Source of the DNA: Calliopsis andreniformis
Taxonomy: Eukaryota; Arthropoda; Insecta; Hymenoptera; Andrenidae
Length of the DNA: 64,000 bases
Assembly: GCF_051401765.1 (NCBI RefSeq)
Contig: NW_027480429.1
Span: 13,086,157-13,150,156, forward strand
Direction: 5' to 3'
Positions 35,809 to 48,150 of the stretch are shown one piece after another. Each line of letters opens with the position of its first letter. Within the stretch, counting starts at the first letter, position 1. The position numbers and the translations under genes were made by a program. The notes under the pieces were generated by a model. That model saw only the letters and a program-made list of their open reading frames with translations. It was not told where the DNA came from and ran no database searches.

Positions 35809-38800
35809 AGTATGAAACTTATGGACATTTCTACTTTCCGAGCAACCTAGGCTTCACGCTAGGGCGTTGCTCCATCAGATTGAATAGTTAGGGCCTTAGA
35901 AGTCAACGCCCGAAGCATAAAATGCAATAAAAATGCAACAGTGTTTCCATCATATAACAGGAATAATTGCTACCAGTGTAAAAGTTATGGTCATTACTAC
36001 GTTCCGGGCAACCAGGGTTTCACTCCAGGGCGTTGCTACTCCAGATCGAATAGTTACGGCCTAAGAAGTCATCGCCAGAAGCATAAAATACGATAAAGAT
36101 GCAACAGTTTTTCCATCGTATAAAACGAATAATTGCAACCAGTGTGAGAGTTATGGTCATTTCTACATTCCGAGCAACCTAGGCTTCACTCTAGGGCGTT
36201 GCTCCGCCAGATCGAATAGTTAGGTCCTTAGAAGTCAACGCCAGAAGCATAAAATACGATATAAATACAACAGCTTTCCATCGTATAAAAGGAATAATTG
36301 CAAACAGTGTGAAAGTAATGGTCATTTCTACGTTCCGGGCAACCTAGGCTTCACTCTAGGGCGTTGCTCCAGCAGATCAAACAGTTAGGGCCTTAGAAGT
36401 CAACGCCCGAAGCATAAAATACAAAATAAATGGAACAGTTTTTCCATTGCATAAAACGAATAATTGCTACCAGTGTAAAAGTTATGGTCATTTCTACGTT
36501 CCGGGCAACCTAGGCTTCACCCAAGGGCGTTGCTCCACCAGATCGAATAGTTAGGGCCTAAGAAGTGAACGCCATAAGCATAAAATACAATATAAATACA
36601 ACAGTCTTTCCATCGTATAAAACGAGTAATTGCAACCAGCAAGAAACTTATGGTCATTTCTACTTTCCGAGCAACCTAGGCTTCACCCTATGGCGTTGCT
36701 CCAACAGATTGAATAGTTAGGGCCTTAGAAGTCAACGCCCGAACCATAAAATGCAAAAAAAATACAACAGTGTTTCCATCATATAACAGGAATAATTGCA
36801 ACCAGTTTGAAAGTGATGGCCAATTCTACGTTCCGGGCAACCTAGGCTTCACTCTATTGCGTTGCTCCACCAGATCGAATAGTTAGTGCCTTAGAAGTCA
36901 ATGCCAGAAGCATAAAATACAATATAAATACAACAGTTTTTCCATCGCATAAAACGAATAATTGCAGCCAGTATGAAACTTATGGACATTTCTACTTTCC
37001 GAGCAACCTAGGCTTCACCCTAGGGCGTTGCTCCAACAGATTGAATAGCTAGGGCCATAGAAGTCAACGCCCGACCCATAAAATGCAAAAAAAATACAAC
37101 AGTGTTTCCATCATATAACAGGAATAATTGTTACCAGTTTGAAAGTGATGGCCAATTCTATGTTGCGGGCAACCTAGGCTTCACTCTAGGGCGTTGCTCC
37201 ACCAGATCGAATAGATAGTGCCTTAGAAGTCAACGCCAGAAGCACAAAATACAATATAAATACAACAGTTTTTCCATCGTATAAAACGAATAATTGCAAC
37301 CAGTATGAAACTTATGGTCATTTCTACTTTCCGAGCAACCTAAGCTTCACCCTAGGCCGTTGTTCCACCAGATTGAATAGTTAGGGCCTAAGAAGTGACC
37401 GCCAGAACCATAAAATGCAATAAAAATACAACAGTGTTTCCATCATATAACAGGAATAATTGCAACCAGTTTGAAAGTGATGGCCAATTCTACGTTCCGG
37501 GCAACCTAGGCTTCACCCTAGGTCGTTGCTCCACCAGACCGAATAGTTACGGCCTAAGAAGTCAACGCCAGAAGCATAAAATACGATATGAATACAACAG
37601 CTTTTCCATCGTATAAAACGGATAATAGCAACCAGTGTGAAAGTTATTGTCATTTCTATGTTCCGGGCAACCTAGGCTTCTCTCTAGGGCGTTGCTCCGC
37701 CAGATCGAAATGTCAGGGCCTAAGAAGTCAACGCCCGAAGCATAAAATACGATATAAATACAACAGATTTTCCATCATATATCAGGAATAATTGCAACCA
37801 GTTTGAAAGTGATGGCCAATTCTACGTTCCGGGCAACCTAGGTTTCACTCCAGGACGTTGCTCCACCAGACCGAATGGTTACGGCCTAAGAAGTCAATGC
37901 CAGAAGCATAAAAAACGATATAAATACAACAGCTTTTCCATCGTATAAAACGAATAATAGCAACCAGTGTGAAAGTAATGGTCATTTCTACGTTCCGAGC
38001 ACCCTAGGCGTCACTCTAGGGCGTTGCTCCACCACATCTAATAGCTACGTCCTTAGAAGTCAACGCCAGAGGCATAAAATACAATATAAATACAACAGCG
38101 TTTCCATCGTATAAAACGAATAATTGCAAGCAGTGTGAAAGTTATGGTCATTTCTACGTTCCGGGCAACCTAGGCTTCACTCTATGGCGTTCTTCCACCA
38201 CATCGAATAGCTACGGCCTCAGAAGTCACCGACTGGAGTATAAAATACAATAAAAATACAACAGTCTTTCCATCCTATAACAGGAATAATTGCAACCCGT
38301 GTGAAGGTCATGGTCATTTCTACGTTCCAGGAAACCTAGGCTTCACTCTAGGGCGTTGTTCCTCCTGATCGTATAGTGAGGGCCTAAGAAGTCAACGCCA
38401 GAAGCATAAAATGCGATATAAATACAACTGCTTTTCCATCGTATAAAACGAATAATTGCAACCAGTGTGAAAGTAATGGTCATTTCTACGTTCCGGGCAA
38501 CCTAGGCTTCACTCTAGGGCGTTGCGCCTCCACATCTTATAGCTACGGCCTTAGAAGTCAACGCCAGAGGCATAAAATACAATATAAATACAACAGTTTT
38601 TCCATCGTATAAAACGAATAATTGCAACCAGTATTAAACTTATGGTCACTTCTACTTTCCGAGCAACCTAGGCTTCACCCTAGGGCGTTGCTCCAACCGA
38701 TTGAATAGTTAGGGCCTTAGAAGTCAACGCCCGAACCATAAAATGCAAAAAAAATACAACAGTGTTTCCATCATATATCAGGCATAATTGCAACCAGTTT

Positions 38801-38850
38801 GAAAGTGATGGCCAATTCTACGTTACGTGCAACCTAGGCTTCACTCTAGG
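35809..38850 (+). repeat. ~3.0-kb block copied at 45434-48150
   Basis: Order F, G, H, I, variant J, N (at about 36639), further dimers with actctattgcg, gttaccagtttg and the P-Q cassette, to gtattaaacttatggtcac. It matches 45434-46990 at an offset of 9625 bp and then 46998-48150 at 9293 bp. The 332-bp change is two monomers present here at about 37373-37704 and absent there. Confidence 0.85.
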
Positions 38851-39127
38851 GCGTTGCTCCACCAGATCGAATAGTTAGTGCCTTAGAAGTCAACGCCAGA
38901 AGCATAAAATACAATATAAATACAACAGTTTTTCCATCGTATAAAACGAATAATTGCAACCAGTATGAAACTTATGGTCATTTCTACTTTCCGAGCAACC
39001 TAAGCTTCACCCTAGGGCGTTGCTCCAACGGATTGAATAGTCAGGGCCTTAGAAGTCAACGCCCGAACCATAAAATGCAAACAAAATACAACAGTGTTTC
39101 CATCATATAACAGGAATAATTGCTACC
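38850..39127 (+). repeat. Short dimer stretch before HOR locus 3
   Basis: A type-2 and a type-1-like monomer (cctaagcttc, ccaacggattg, aatagtcagg, gaaccataaaatgcaaac) lead directly into B at 39128. Nothing else is seen. Confidence 0.75.
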
Positions 39128-40787
39128 AGTTTGAAAGTGATGGCCAATTCTACGTTCCGGGCAACCTACGCTTCAGTCTAGGGCGTTGCTCCACCAGATC
39201 GAATAGATAGTGCCTTAGAAGTCAACGCCAGAAGCATAGAATACAATATAAATACAACAGTTTTTCCATCGTATAAAACGAATAATTGCAACCAGGATGA
39301 AACTTATGGTCATTTCTACTTTCCCAGCAACCTTGGCTTCACTCTAGGGCGTTGCTCCACCAGATCGAATAGTTTGGTCCTTAGAAGTCAACGCCAGAAG
39401 CATAAAATACAATATAAATACAACAGTATTTCCATCGTATAAAACTAATAATTGCAACCAGTATGAAACTTTTGGTCATTTCTACTTTCCGAGCAACCTA
39501 AGCTTCACGCTAGGGCGTTGCTCCAACGGATTGAATAGTTAGGGCCTTAGAAGTCAACGCCCCAACCATAAAATGCAAAAAAAAATACAACAGTGTTTCC
39601 AACATATAACAGGAATAATTGCAACCATTTTGAAAGTGATGGCCAATTCTACGTTCCGGGCAACCTAGGCTTCACTCTGTTGCGTTGCTCCACCAGATCG
39701 AATAGTTGGTGCCTTAGAAGTCAACGCCAGACGCATAAAATACAATATAAATGCAACAGTTTTTCCATCGCATAAAACGAATAATTGCAACCAGTATGAA
39801 ACTTATGGACATTTCTACTTTCCGTGCAACCTAGGCTTCACCCTAGGGCGTTGCTCCATCAGATTGAATAGCTAGGGCCTTAGAAGTCAACGCCCGAAGC
39901 ATAAAATGCAATAAAAATGCAACAGTGTTTCCATCATATAACAGGAATAATTGCTACCAGTGTAAAAGTTATGGTCATTTCTACGTTCAGGGCAACCTAG
40001 GTTTCACTCCAGGGCGTTGCTACTCCAGATCGAATAGTTACGGCCTAAGAAGTCATCGCCAGAAGCATAAAATACGATAAGGATGCAACAGTTTTTCCAT
40101 CGTATAAAACGAATAATTGCAACCAGTGTGAGAGTTATGGTCATTTCTACATTCCGAGCAACCTAGGCTTCACTCTAGGGCGTTGCTCCGCCAGATCGAA
40201 TAGTTAGGTCCTTAGAAGTCAACGCCAGAAGCATAAAATACGATATAAATACAACAGTTTTCCATCGTATAAAAGGAATAATTGCAAACAGTGTGAAAGT
40301 AATGGTCATTTCTACGTTCCGGGCAACCTAGGCTTCACTCTAGGGCGTTGCTCCAGCAGATCAAACAGTTAGGGCCTTAGATGTCAACGCCCGAAGCATA
40401 AAATACAAAATAAATGGAACAGTTTTTCCATTGCATGAAACGAATAATTGCTACCAGTGTAAAAGTTATGGTCATTTCTACGTTCAGGGCAACCTAGGCT
40501 TCTCCCAAGGGCGTTGCTCCACTAGATCGAATAGCTAGGGCCTTAGAAGTCAACGCCAGAAGCATAAAATACAATATAAATACAACAGTTTTTCCATCGT
40601 ATAAAACGAATAATTGCAACCAGTATGAAACTTATGGTCATTTCTACTTTCCGAGCAACCTAAGCTTCACCCTAGGGCGTTGCTCCAACGGATTGAATAG
40701 TCAGGGCCTTAGAAGTCAACGCCCGAACCATAAAATGCAAACAAAATACAACAGTGTTTCCATCATATAACAGGAATAATTGCTACC
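39128..40787 (+). repeat. 10-mer HOR unit h7, full length (1,660 bp)
   Basis: B, C, D, E, F, G, H, I, J, then an A monomer that looks like D/A (cctaagcttc, ccaacggattg, aatagtcagg, gcaaacaaaatac). Small differences from h5 include ttcagggcaacc in G and J, gccagacgcataaaatac in E and ttctcccaaggg in J. Confidence 0.88.
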
Positions 40788-41617
40788 AGTTTGAAAGTCA
40801 TGGCCAATTCTACGTTCCGGGCAACCTAGGCTTCAGTCTAGGGCGTTGCTCCACCAGATCGAATAGATAGTGCCTTAGCAGTCAACGCCAGAAGCATAGA
40901 ATACAATATAAATACAACAGTTTTTACATCGTATAAAACGAATAATTGCAACCAGGATGAAACTTATGGTCATTTATACTTTCCGAGCAGCCTTGGCTTC
41001 ACTCTAGGGCGTTGCTCCACCAGATCGAATAGTTAGGTCCTTAGAAGTCAACGCCAGAAGCATAAAATACAATATAAACACAACAGTATTTCCATCGTAT
41101 AAAACGAATAATTGCAACCAGTATGAAAGCTATGGTCATTTCTACGTTCCAGGCAACCTAGGCTTCACTCTAGGGCGTTGTTCCACCAGATCGAATAGTT
41201 AGGGCCTAAGAAGTCAACGCCAGAAGCATAAAATACGATATAAATACAACAGCTTTTCCATCGTATAAAACGAATAATTGCAACCAGTGTGAAAGTTATG
41301 GTCATTTCTACGTTCCGGGCAACCTAGGCGACCCTCTATGGCGTTCATCCACCACATCGAATAGCTACGGCCTAAGAAGTCAACGCCAGAAGCATAAAAT
41401 ACAATATAATTATAACAGTTTTTCCATCGCATAAAACGAATAATAGCAACCAGTGTGAAAGTTATGGTCATTTCTACGTTCCAGGCAACCTAGGCTTCAC
41501 TCTAGGGCGTTGCTCCAACAGATTGAATAGTTAGGGCCTTAGAAGTCAACGCCCGAACCATAAAATGCAAACAAAATACAACAGTGTTTCCATCATATAA
41601 CAGGAATAATTGCTACC
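40788..41617 (+). repeat. 5-monomer unit h8: B, C, then K-L-M
   Basis: B and C (with ttatactttccgagcagcc) run straight into K at 41120, L and M/A, so D-J are skipped. Length is 830 bp. The C variant here is shared with 35311, which is also followed by K-L, showing that the two sites share ancestry. Confidence 0.85.
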
Positions 41618-43276
41618 AGTTTGAAAGTGATGGCCAATTCTACGTTCCGGGCAACCTACGCTTCAGTCTAGGGCGTTGCTCCACCAGATCGAATAGATAG
41701 TGCCTTAGAAGTCAACGCCAGAAGCATAGAATACAATATAAATACAACAGTTTTTCCATCGTATAAAACGAATAATTGCAACCAGGATGAAACTTATGGT
41801 CATTTCTACTTTCCGAGCAACCTTGGCTTCACTCTAGGGCGTTGCTCCACCAGATCGAATAGTTTGGTCCTTAGAAGTCAACGCCAGAAGCATAAAATAC
41901 AATATAAATACAACAGTATTTCCATCGTATAAAACTAATAATTGCAACCAGTATGAAACTTTTGGTCATTTCTACTTTCCGAGCAACCTAAGCTTCACCC
42001 TAGGGCGTTGCTCCAACGGATTGAATAGGTAGGGCCTTAGAAGTCAACGCCCCAACCATAAAATGCAAAAAAAATACAACAGTGTTTCCAACATATAACA
42101 GGAATAATTGCAACCATTTTGAAAGTGATGGCCAATTCTACGTTCCGGGCAACCTAGGCTTCACTCTGTTGCGTTGCTCCACCAGATCGAATAGTTGGTG
42201 CCTTAGAAGTCAACGCCAGACGCATAAAATACAATATAAATACAACAGTTTTTCCATCGCATAAAACGAATAATTGCAACCAGTATGAAACTTATGGACA
42301 TTTCTACTTTCCGAGCAACCTAGGCTTCACCCTAGGGCGTTGCTCCATCAGATTGAATAGCTAGGGCCTTAGAAGTCAACGCCCGAAGCATAAAATGCAA
42401 TAAAAATGCAACAGTGTTTCCATCATATAACAGGAATAATTGCTACCAGTGTAAAGGTTATGGTCATTTCTACGTTCCGGGCAACCTAGGTTTCACTCCA
42501 GGGCGTTGCTACTCCAGATCGAATAGTTACGGCCTAAGAAGTCATCGCCAGAAGCATAAAATACGATAAAGATGCAACAGTTTTTCCATCGTATAAAACG
42601 AATAATTGCAACCAGTGTGAGAGTTATGGTCATTTCTACATTCCGAGCAACCTAGGCTTCACTCTAGGGCGTTGCTCCGCCAGATCGAATAGTTAGGTCC
42701 TTAGAAGTGAACGCCAGAAGCATAAAATACGATATAAATAAAACAGTTTTCCATCGTATAAAAGGAATAATTGCAAACAGTGTGAAAGTAATGGTCATTT
42801 CTACGTTCCGGGCAACCTAGGCTTCACTCTAGGGCGTTGCTCCAGCAGATCAAACAGTTAGGGCCTTAGATGTCAACGCTCGAAGCATAAAATACAAAAT
42901 AAATGGAACAGTTTTTCCATTGCATGAAACGAATAATTGCTACCAGTGTAAAAGTTATGGTCATTTCTACGTTCCGGGCAACCTAGGCTTCACCCAAGGG
43001 CGTTGCTCCACTAGATCGAATAGCTAGGGCCTTAGAAGTCAACGCCAGAAGCATAAAATACAATATAAATACAACAGTTTTTCCATCGTATAAAACGAAT
43101 AATTGCAACCAGTATGAAACCTATGGTCATTACTACTTTCCGAGCAACCTAGGCTTCACCCTAGGGCGTTGCTCCAACAGATTGAATAGTTAGGGCCTTA
43201 GAAGTCAACGCCCGAACCATACAATGCAAACAAAATACAACAGTGTTTCCATCATATAACAGGAATAATTGCAACC
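41618..43276 (+). repeat. 10-mer HOR unit h9, full length (1,659 bp)
   Basis: B to J and A in full order, nearly identical to h5, with private changes such as gaataggtagg in D, gccagacgcataaaatac in E, gtaaaggttatgg in G and gaagtgaacgcc with aataaaacagttttcc in H. Confidence 0.9.
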
Positions 43277-44770
43277 ATTTTGAAAGTGATGGCCAATTCT
43301 ACGTTCCGGGCAACCTAGGCTTCAGTCTAGGGCGGTGCTCCACCAGATCGAATAGATAGTGTCTTAGAAGTCAACGCCAGAAGCATAGAATACAATATAA
43401 ATACAACAGTTTTTCCATCGTATAAAACGAATAATTGCAACCAGGATGAAACTTATGGTCATTTCTACTTTCCGAGCAACCTCGGCTTCACTCTAGGGCG
43501 TTGCTCCACCAGATCGAATAGTTAGGTACTTAGAAGTCAACGCCAGAAGCATAAAATACAATATAAATACAACAGTATTTCCATCGTATAAAACTAATAA
43601 TTGCAACCAGTATGAAACTTTTGGTCATTTCTACTTTCCGAGCAACCTAAGCTTCACCCTAGGGCGTTGCTCCAACGGATTGAATAGTTAGGGCCTTAGA
43701 AGTCAACGCCCCAACCATAAAATGCAAAAAAAATACAACAGTGTTTCCAACATATAACAGGAATAATTGCAACCATTTTGAAAGTGATGGCCAATTCTAC
43801 GTTCCGGGCAACCTAGGCTTCACTCTGTTGCGTTGCTCCACCAGATCGAATAGTTGGTGCCTTAGAAGTCAACGCCAGAAGCATAAAATACAATATAAAT
43901 ACAACAGTTTTTCCATCGCATAAAACGAATAATTGCAACCAGTATGAAACTTATGGACATTTCTACTTTCCGAGCAACCTAGGCTTCACCCTAGGGCGTT
44001 GCTCCATCAGATTGAATAGTTAGGGCCTTAGAAGTCAACGCCCGAAGCATAAAATGCAATAAAAATGCAACAGTGTTTCCATCATATAACAGGAATAATT
44101 GCTACCAGTGTAAAAGTTATGGTCATTTGTACGTTCCGGGCAACCTAGGTTTCACTCCAGGGCGTTGCTACTCCAGATCGAATAGTTACGGCCTAAGAAG
44201 TCATCGCCAGAAGCATAAAATACGATAAAGATGCAACAGTTTTTCCATCGTATAAAACGAATAATTGCAACCAGTGTGAGAGTTATGGTCATTTCTACAT
44301 TCCGGGCAACCTGGGCTTCACTCTAGGGCGTTGCTCCAGCAGATCAAACAGTTAGGGCCTTAGAAGTCAACGCCCGAAGCATAAAATACAAAATAAATGG
44401 AACAGTTTTTCCATTGCATGAAACGAATAATTGCTACCAGTGTAAAAGTTATGGTCATTTCTACGTTCCGGGCAACCTAGGCTTCACCCAAGGGCGTTGC
44501 TCCACTAGATCGAATAGCTAGGGCCTTAGAAGTCAACGCCAGAAGCATAAAATACAATATAAATACGACAGTTTTTCCATCGTATAAAACGAATAATTGC
44601 AACCAGTATGAAACCTATGGTCATTTCTACTTTCCGAGCAACCTAGGCTTCACCCTAGGGCGTTGCTCCAACAGATTGAATAGTTAGGGCCTTAGAAGTC
44701 AACGCCCGAACCATACAATGCAAACAAAATACAACAGTGTTTCCATCATATAACAGGAATAATTGCAACC
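43277..44770 (+). repeat. 10-mer HOR unit h10 with a one-monomer deletion
   Basis: Nine monomers, 1494 bp. The H monomer starts agtgtgagagtta and acattccg but continues gggcaacctgggcttc and gctccagcagatcaaac, which belong to I. The joint lies at 44299-44306, in the same phase, so one monomer was removed by an in-register exchange. Confidence 0.88.
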
Positions 44771-46262
44771 ATTTTGAAAGTGATGGCCAATTCTACGTTC
44801 CGGGCAACCTAGGCTTCAGTCTAGGGCGGTGCTCCACCAGATCGAATAGATAGTGCCTTAGAAGTCAACGTCAGATGCATAGAATACAATATAAATACAA
44901 CAGTTTTTCCATCGTATAAAACGAATAATTGCAACCAGGATGAAACTTATGGTCATTTCTACTTTCCGAGCAACCTTGGCTTCACTCTAGGGCGTTGCTC
45001 CACCAGATCGAATAGTTAGGTACTTAGAAGTCAACGCCAGAAGCATAAAATACAATATAAATACAACAGTATTTCCATCGTATAAAACGAATAATTGCAA
45101 CCAGTATGAAACTTTTGGTCATTTCTACTTTCCGAGCAACCTAAGCTTCACCCTAGGGCGTTGCTCCAACGGATTGAATAGTTAGGGCCTTAGAAGTCAA
45201 CGCCCGAACCATAAAATGCAAAAAAATACAACAGTGTTTCCAACATATAACAGGAATAATTGCAACCATTTTGAAAGTGATGGCCAATTCTACGTTCCGG
45301 GCAACCTAGGCTTCACTCTATTGCGTTGCTCCACCAGATCGAATAGTTAGTGCCTTAGAAGTCAAAGCCAGAAGCATAAAATACAATATAAATACAACAG
45401 TTTTTCCATCGCATAAAATGAATAATTGCAACCAGTATGAAACTTATGGACATTTCTACTTTCCGAGCAACCTAGGCTTCACCCTAGGGCGTTGCTCCAA
45501 CAGATTGAATAGTTAGGGCCTTAGAAGTCAACGCCCGAAGCATAAAATGCAATAAAAATACAACAGTGTTTCCATCATATAACAGGAATAATTGCTACCA
45601 GTGTAAAGGTTATGGTCATTTCTACGTTCCGGGCAACCTAGGTTTCACTCCAGGGCGTTGCTACTCCAGGTCGAATTGTTACGGCCTAAGAAGTCATCGC
45701 CAGAAGCATAAAATACGATAAAGATGCAACAGTTTTTCCATCGTATAAAACGAATAATTGCAACCAGTGTGAGACTTATGGTCATTTCTACATTCCGAGC
45801 AACCTAGGCTTCACTCTAGGGCGTTGCTCCGCCAGATCGAATAGTTAGGTCCTTAGAAGTCAACGCCAGAAGCATAAAATACGATATAAATACTACAGTT
45901 TTCCATCCTATAAAAGGAATAATTGCAAACAGTGTGAAAGTAATGGTCATTTCTACGTTCCGGGCAACCTAGGCTTCACTCTAGGGCGTTGCTCCAGCAG
46001 ATTAAACAGTTAGGGCCTTAGAAGTCAACGCCCGAAGCATAAAATACAAAATAAATGGAACAGTTTTTCCATTGCATAAAACGAATAATTGCTACCAGTG
46101 TAAAGGTTATGGTCATTTCTACGTTCCGGGCAACCTAGGCTTCACCCAAGGGCGTTGCTCCACCAGATCGAATAGTTAGGGCCTAAGAAGTGAACGCCAG
46201 AAGCATAAAATACAATATAAATACAACAGTCTTTCCATCGTATAAAACGAGTAATTGCAACC
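44771..46262 (+). repeat. 10-mer HOR unit h11, nine monomers, ends in variant J
   Basis: Counterpart of h6 (32158-33650): same nine monomers, same atactacagttttcc in H, same variant J, and N (agcaagaaac) at 46263. One A is lost from the A-rich run at about 45220 (gcaaaaaaatac), shortening that monomer by a base. Confidence 0.88.
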
Positions 46263-48150
46263 AGCAAGAAACTTATGGTCATTTCTACTTTCCGAGCAAC
46301 CTAGGCTTCACCCTATGGCGTTGCTCCAACAGATTGAATAGTTAGGGCCTTAGAAGTCAACGCCCGAACCATAAAATGCAAAAAAAATACAACAGTGTTT
46401 CCATCATATAACAGGAATAATTGCAACCAGTTTGAAAGTGATGGCCTATTCTACGTTCCGGGCAACCTAGGCTTCACTCTATTGCGTTGCTCCACCAGAT
46501 CGAATAGTTAGTGCCTTAGAAGTCAATGCCAGAAGCATAAAATACAATATAAATACAACAGTTTTTCCATCGCATAAAACGAATAATTGCAACCAGTATG
46601 AAACTTATGGACATTTCTACTTTCCGAGCAACCTAGGCTTGACCCTAGGGCGTTGCTCCAACAGATTGAATAGCTAGGGCCATAGAAGTCAACGCCCGAC
46701 CCATAAAATGCAAAAAAAATACAACAGTGTTTCCATCATATAACAGGAATAATTGTTACCAGTTTGAAAGTGATGGCCAATTCTATGTTCCGGGCAACCT
46801 AGGCTTCACTCTAGGGCGTTGCTCCACCAGATCGAATAGATAGTGCCTTAGAAGTCAACGCCAGAAGCACAAAATACAATATAAATACAACAGTTTTTCC
46901 ATCGTATAAAACGAATAATTGCAACCAGTATGAAACTTATGGTCATTTCTACTTTCCGAGCAACCTAAGCTTCACCGTAGGCCGTTGTTCCACCAGATCG
47001 AAATGTCAGGGCCTAAGAAGTCAACGCCCGAAGCATAAAATACGATATAAATACCACAGATTTTCCATCATATATCAGGAATAATTGCAACCAGTTTGAA
47101 AGTGATGGCCAATTCTACGTTCCGGGCAACCTAGGTTTCACTCCAGGGCGTTGCTCCACCAGACCGAATGGTTGCGGCCTAAGAAGTCAATGCCAGAAGC
47201 ATAAAAAACGATATAAATACAACAGCTTTTCCATCGTATAAAACGAATAATAGCAACCAGTGTGAAAGTAATGGTCATTTCTACGTTCCGAGCTCCCTAG
47301 GCGTCACTCTAGGGCGCTGCTCCACCACATCTAATAGCTACGTCCTTAGAAGTCAACGCCAGAGGCATAAAATACAATATGAATACAACAGCGTTTCCAT
47401 CGTATAAAACGAATAATTGCAAGCAGTGTGAAAGTTATGGTCATTTCTACGTTCCGGGCAACCTAGGCTTCACTCTATGGCGTTCTTCCACCACATCGAA
47501 TAGCTACGGCCTCAGAAGTCACCGACTGGAGTATAAAATACAATAAAAATACAACAGTCTTTCCATCCTATAACAGGAATAATTGCAACCCGTGTGAAGG
47601 TCATGGTCATTTCTACGTTCCAGGAAACCTAGGCTTCACTCTAGGGCGTTGTTCCTCCTGATCGTATAGTTAGGGCCTAAGAAGTCAACGCCAGAAGCAT
47701 AAAATGCGATATAAATACAACTGCTTTTCCATCGTATAAAACGAATAATTGCAACCAGTGTGAAAGTAATGGTCATTTCTACGTTCCGGGCAACCTAGGC
47801 TTCACTCTAGGGCGTTGCCCCACCACATCTTATAGCTACGGCCTTAGAAGTCAACGCCAGAGGCATAAAATACAATATAAATACAACAGTTTTTCCATCG
47901 TATAAAACGAATAATTGCAACCAGTATTAAACTTATGGTCACTTCTACTTTCCGAGCAACCTAGGCTTCACCCTAGGGCGTTGATCCAACCGATTGAATA
48001 GTTAGGGCCTTAGAAGTCAACGCCCGAACCATAAAATGCAAAAAAAATACAACAGTGTTTCCATCATATATCAGGCATAATTGCAACCAGTTTGAAAGTG
48101 ATGGCCAATTCTATGTTACGGGCAACCTAGGCTTCACTCTAGGGCGTTGC
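46263..48150 (+). repeat. Copy of 36639-38850 lacking exactly two monomers
   Basis: Starts at N. The hybrid at 46981-47000 joins gccgttgttccaccag (as at about 37357) to atcgaaatgtcagg (as at about 37704). The offset to the older copy drops from 9625 to 9293 bp across it, a loss of 332 bp with the satellite phase intact. Similarity ends near 48150 (ttgcaccaccag, gttaggg). Confidence 0.88.
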
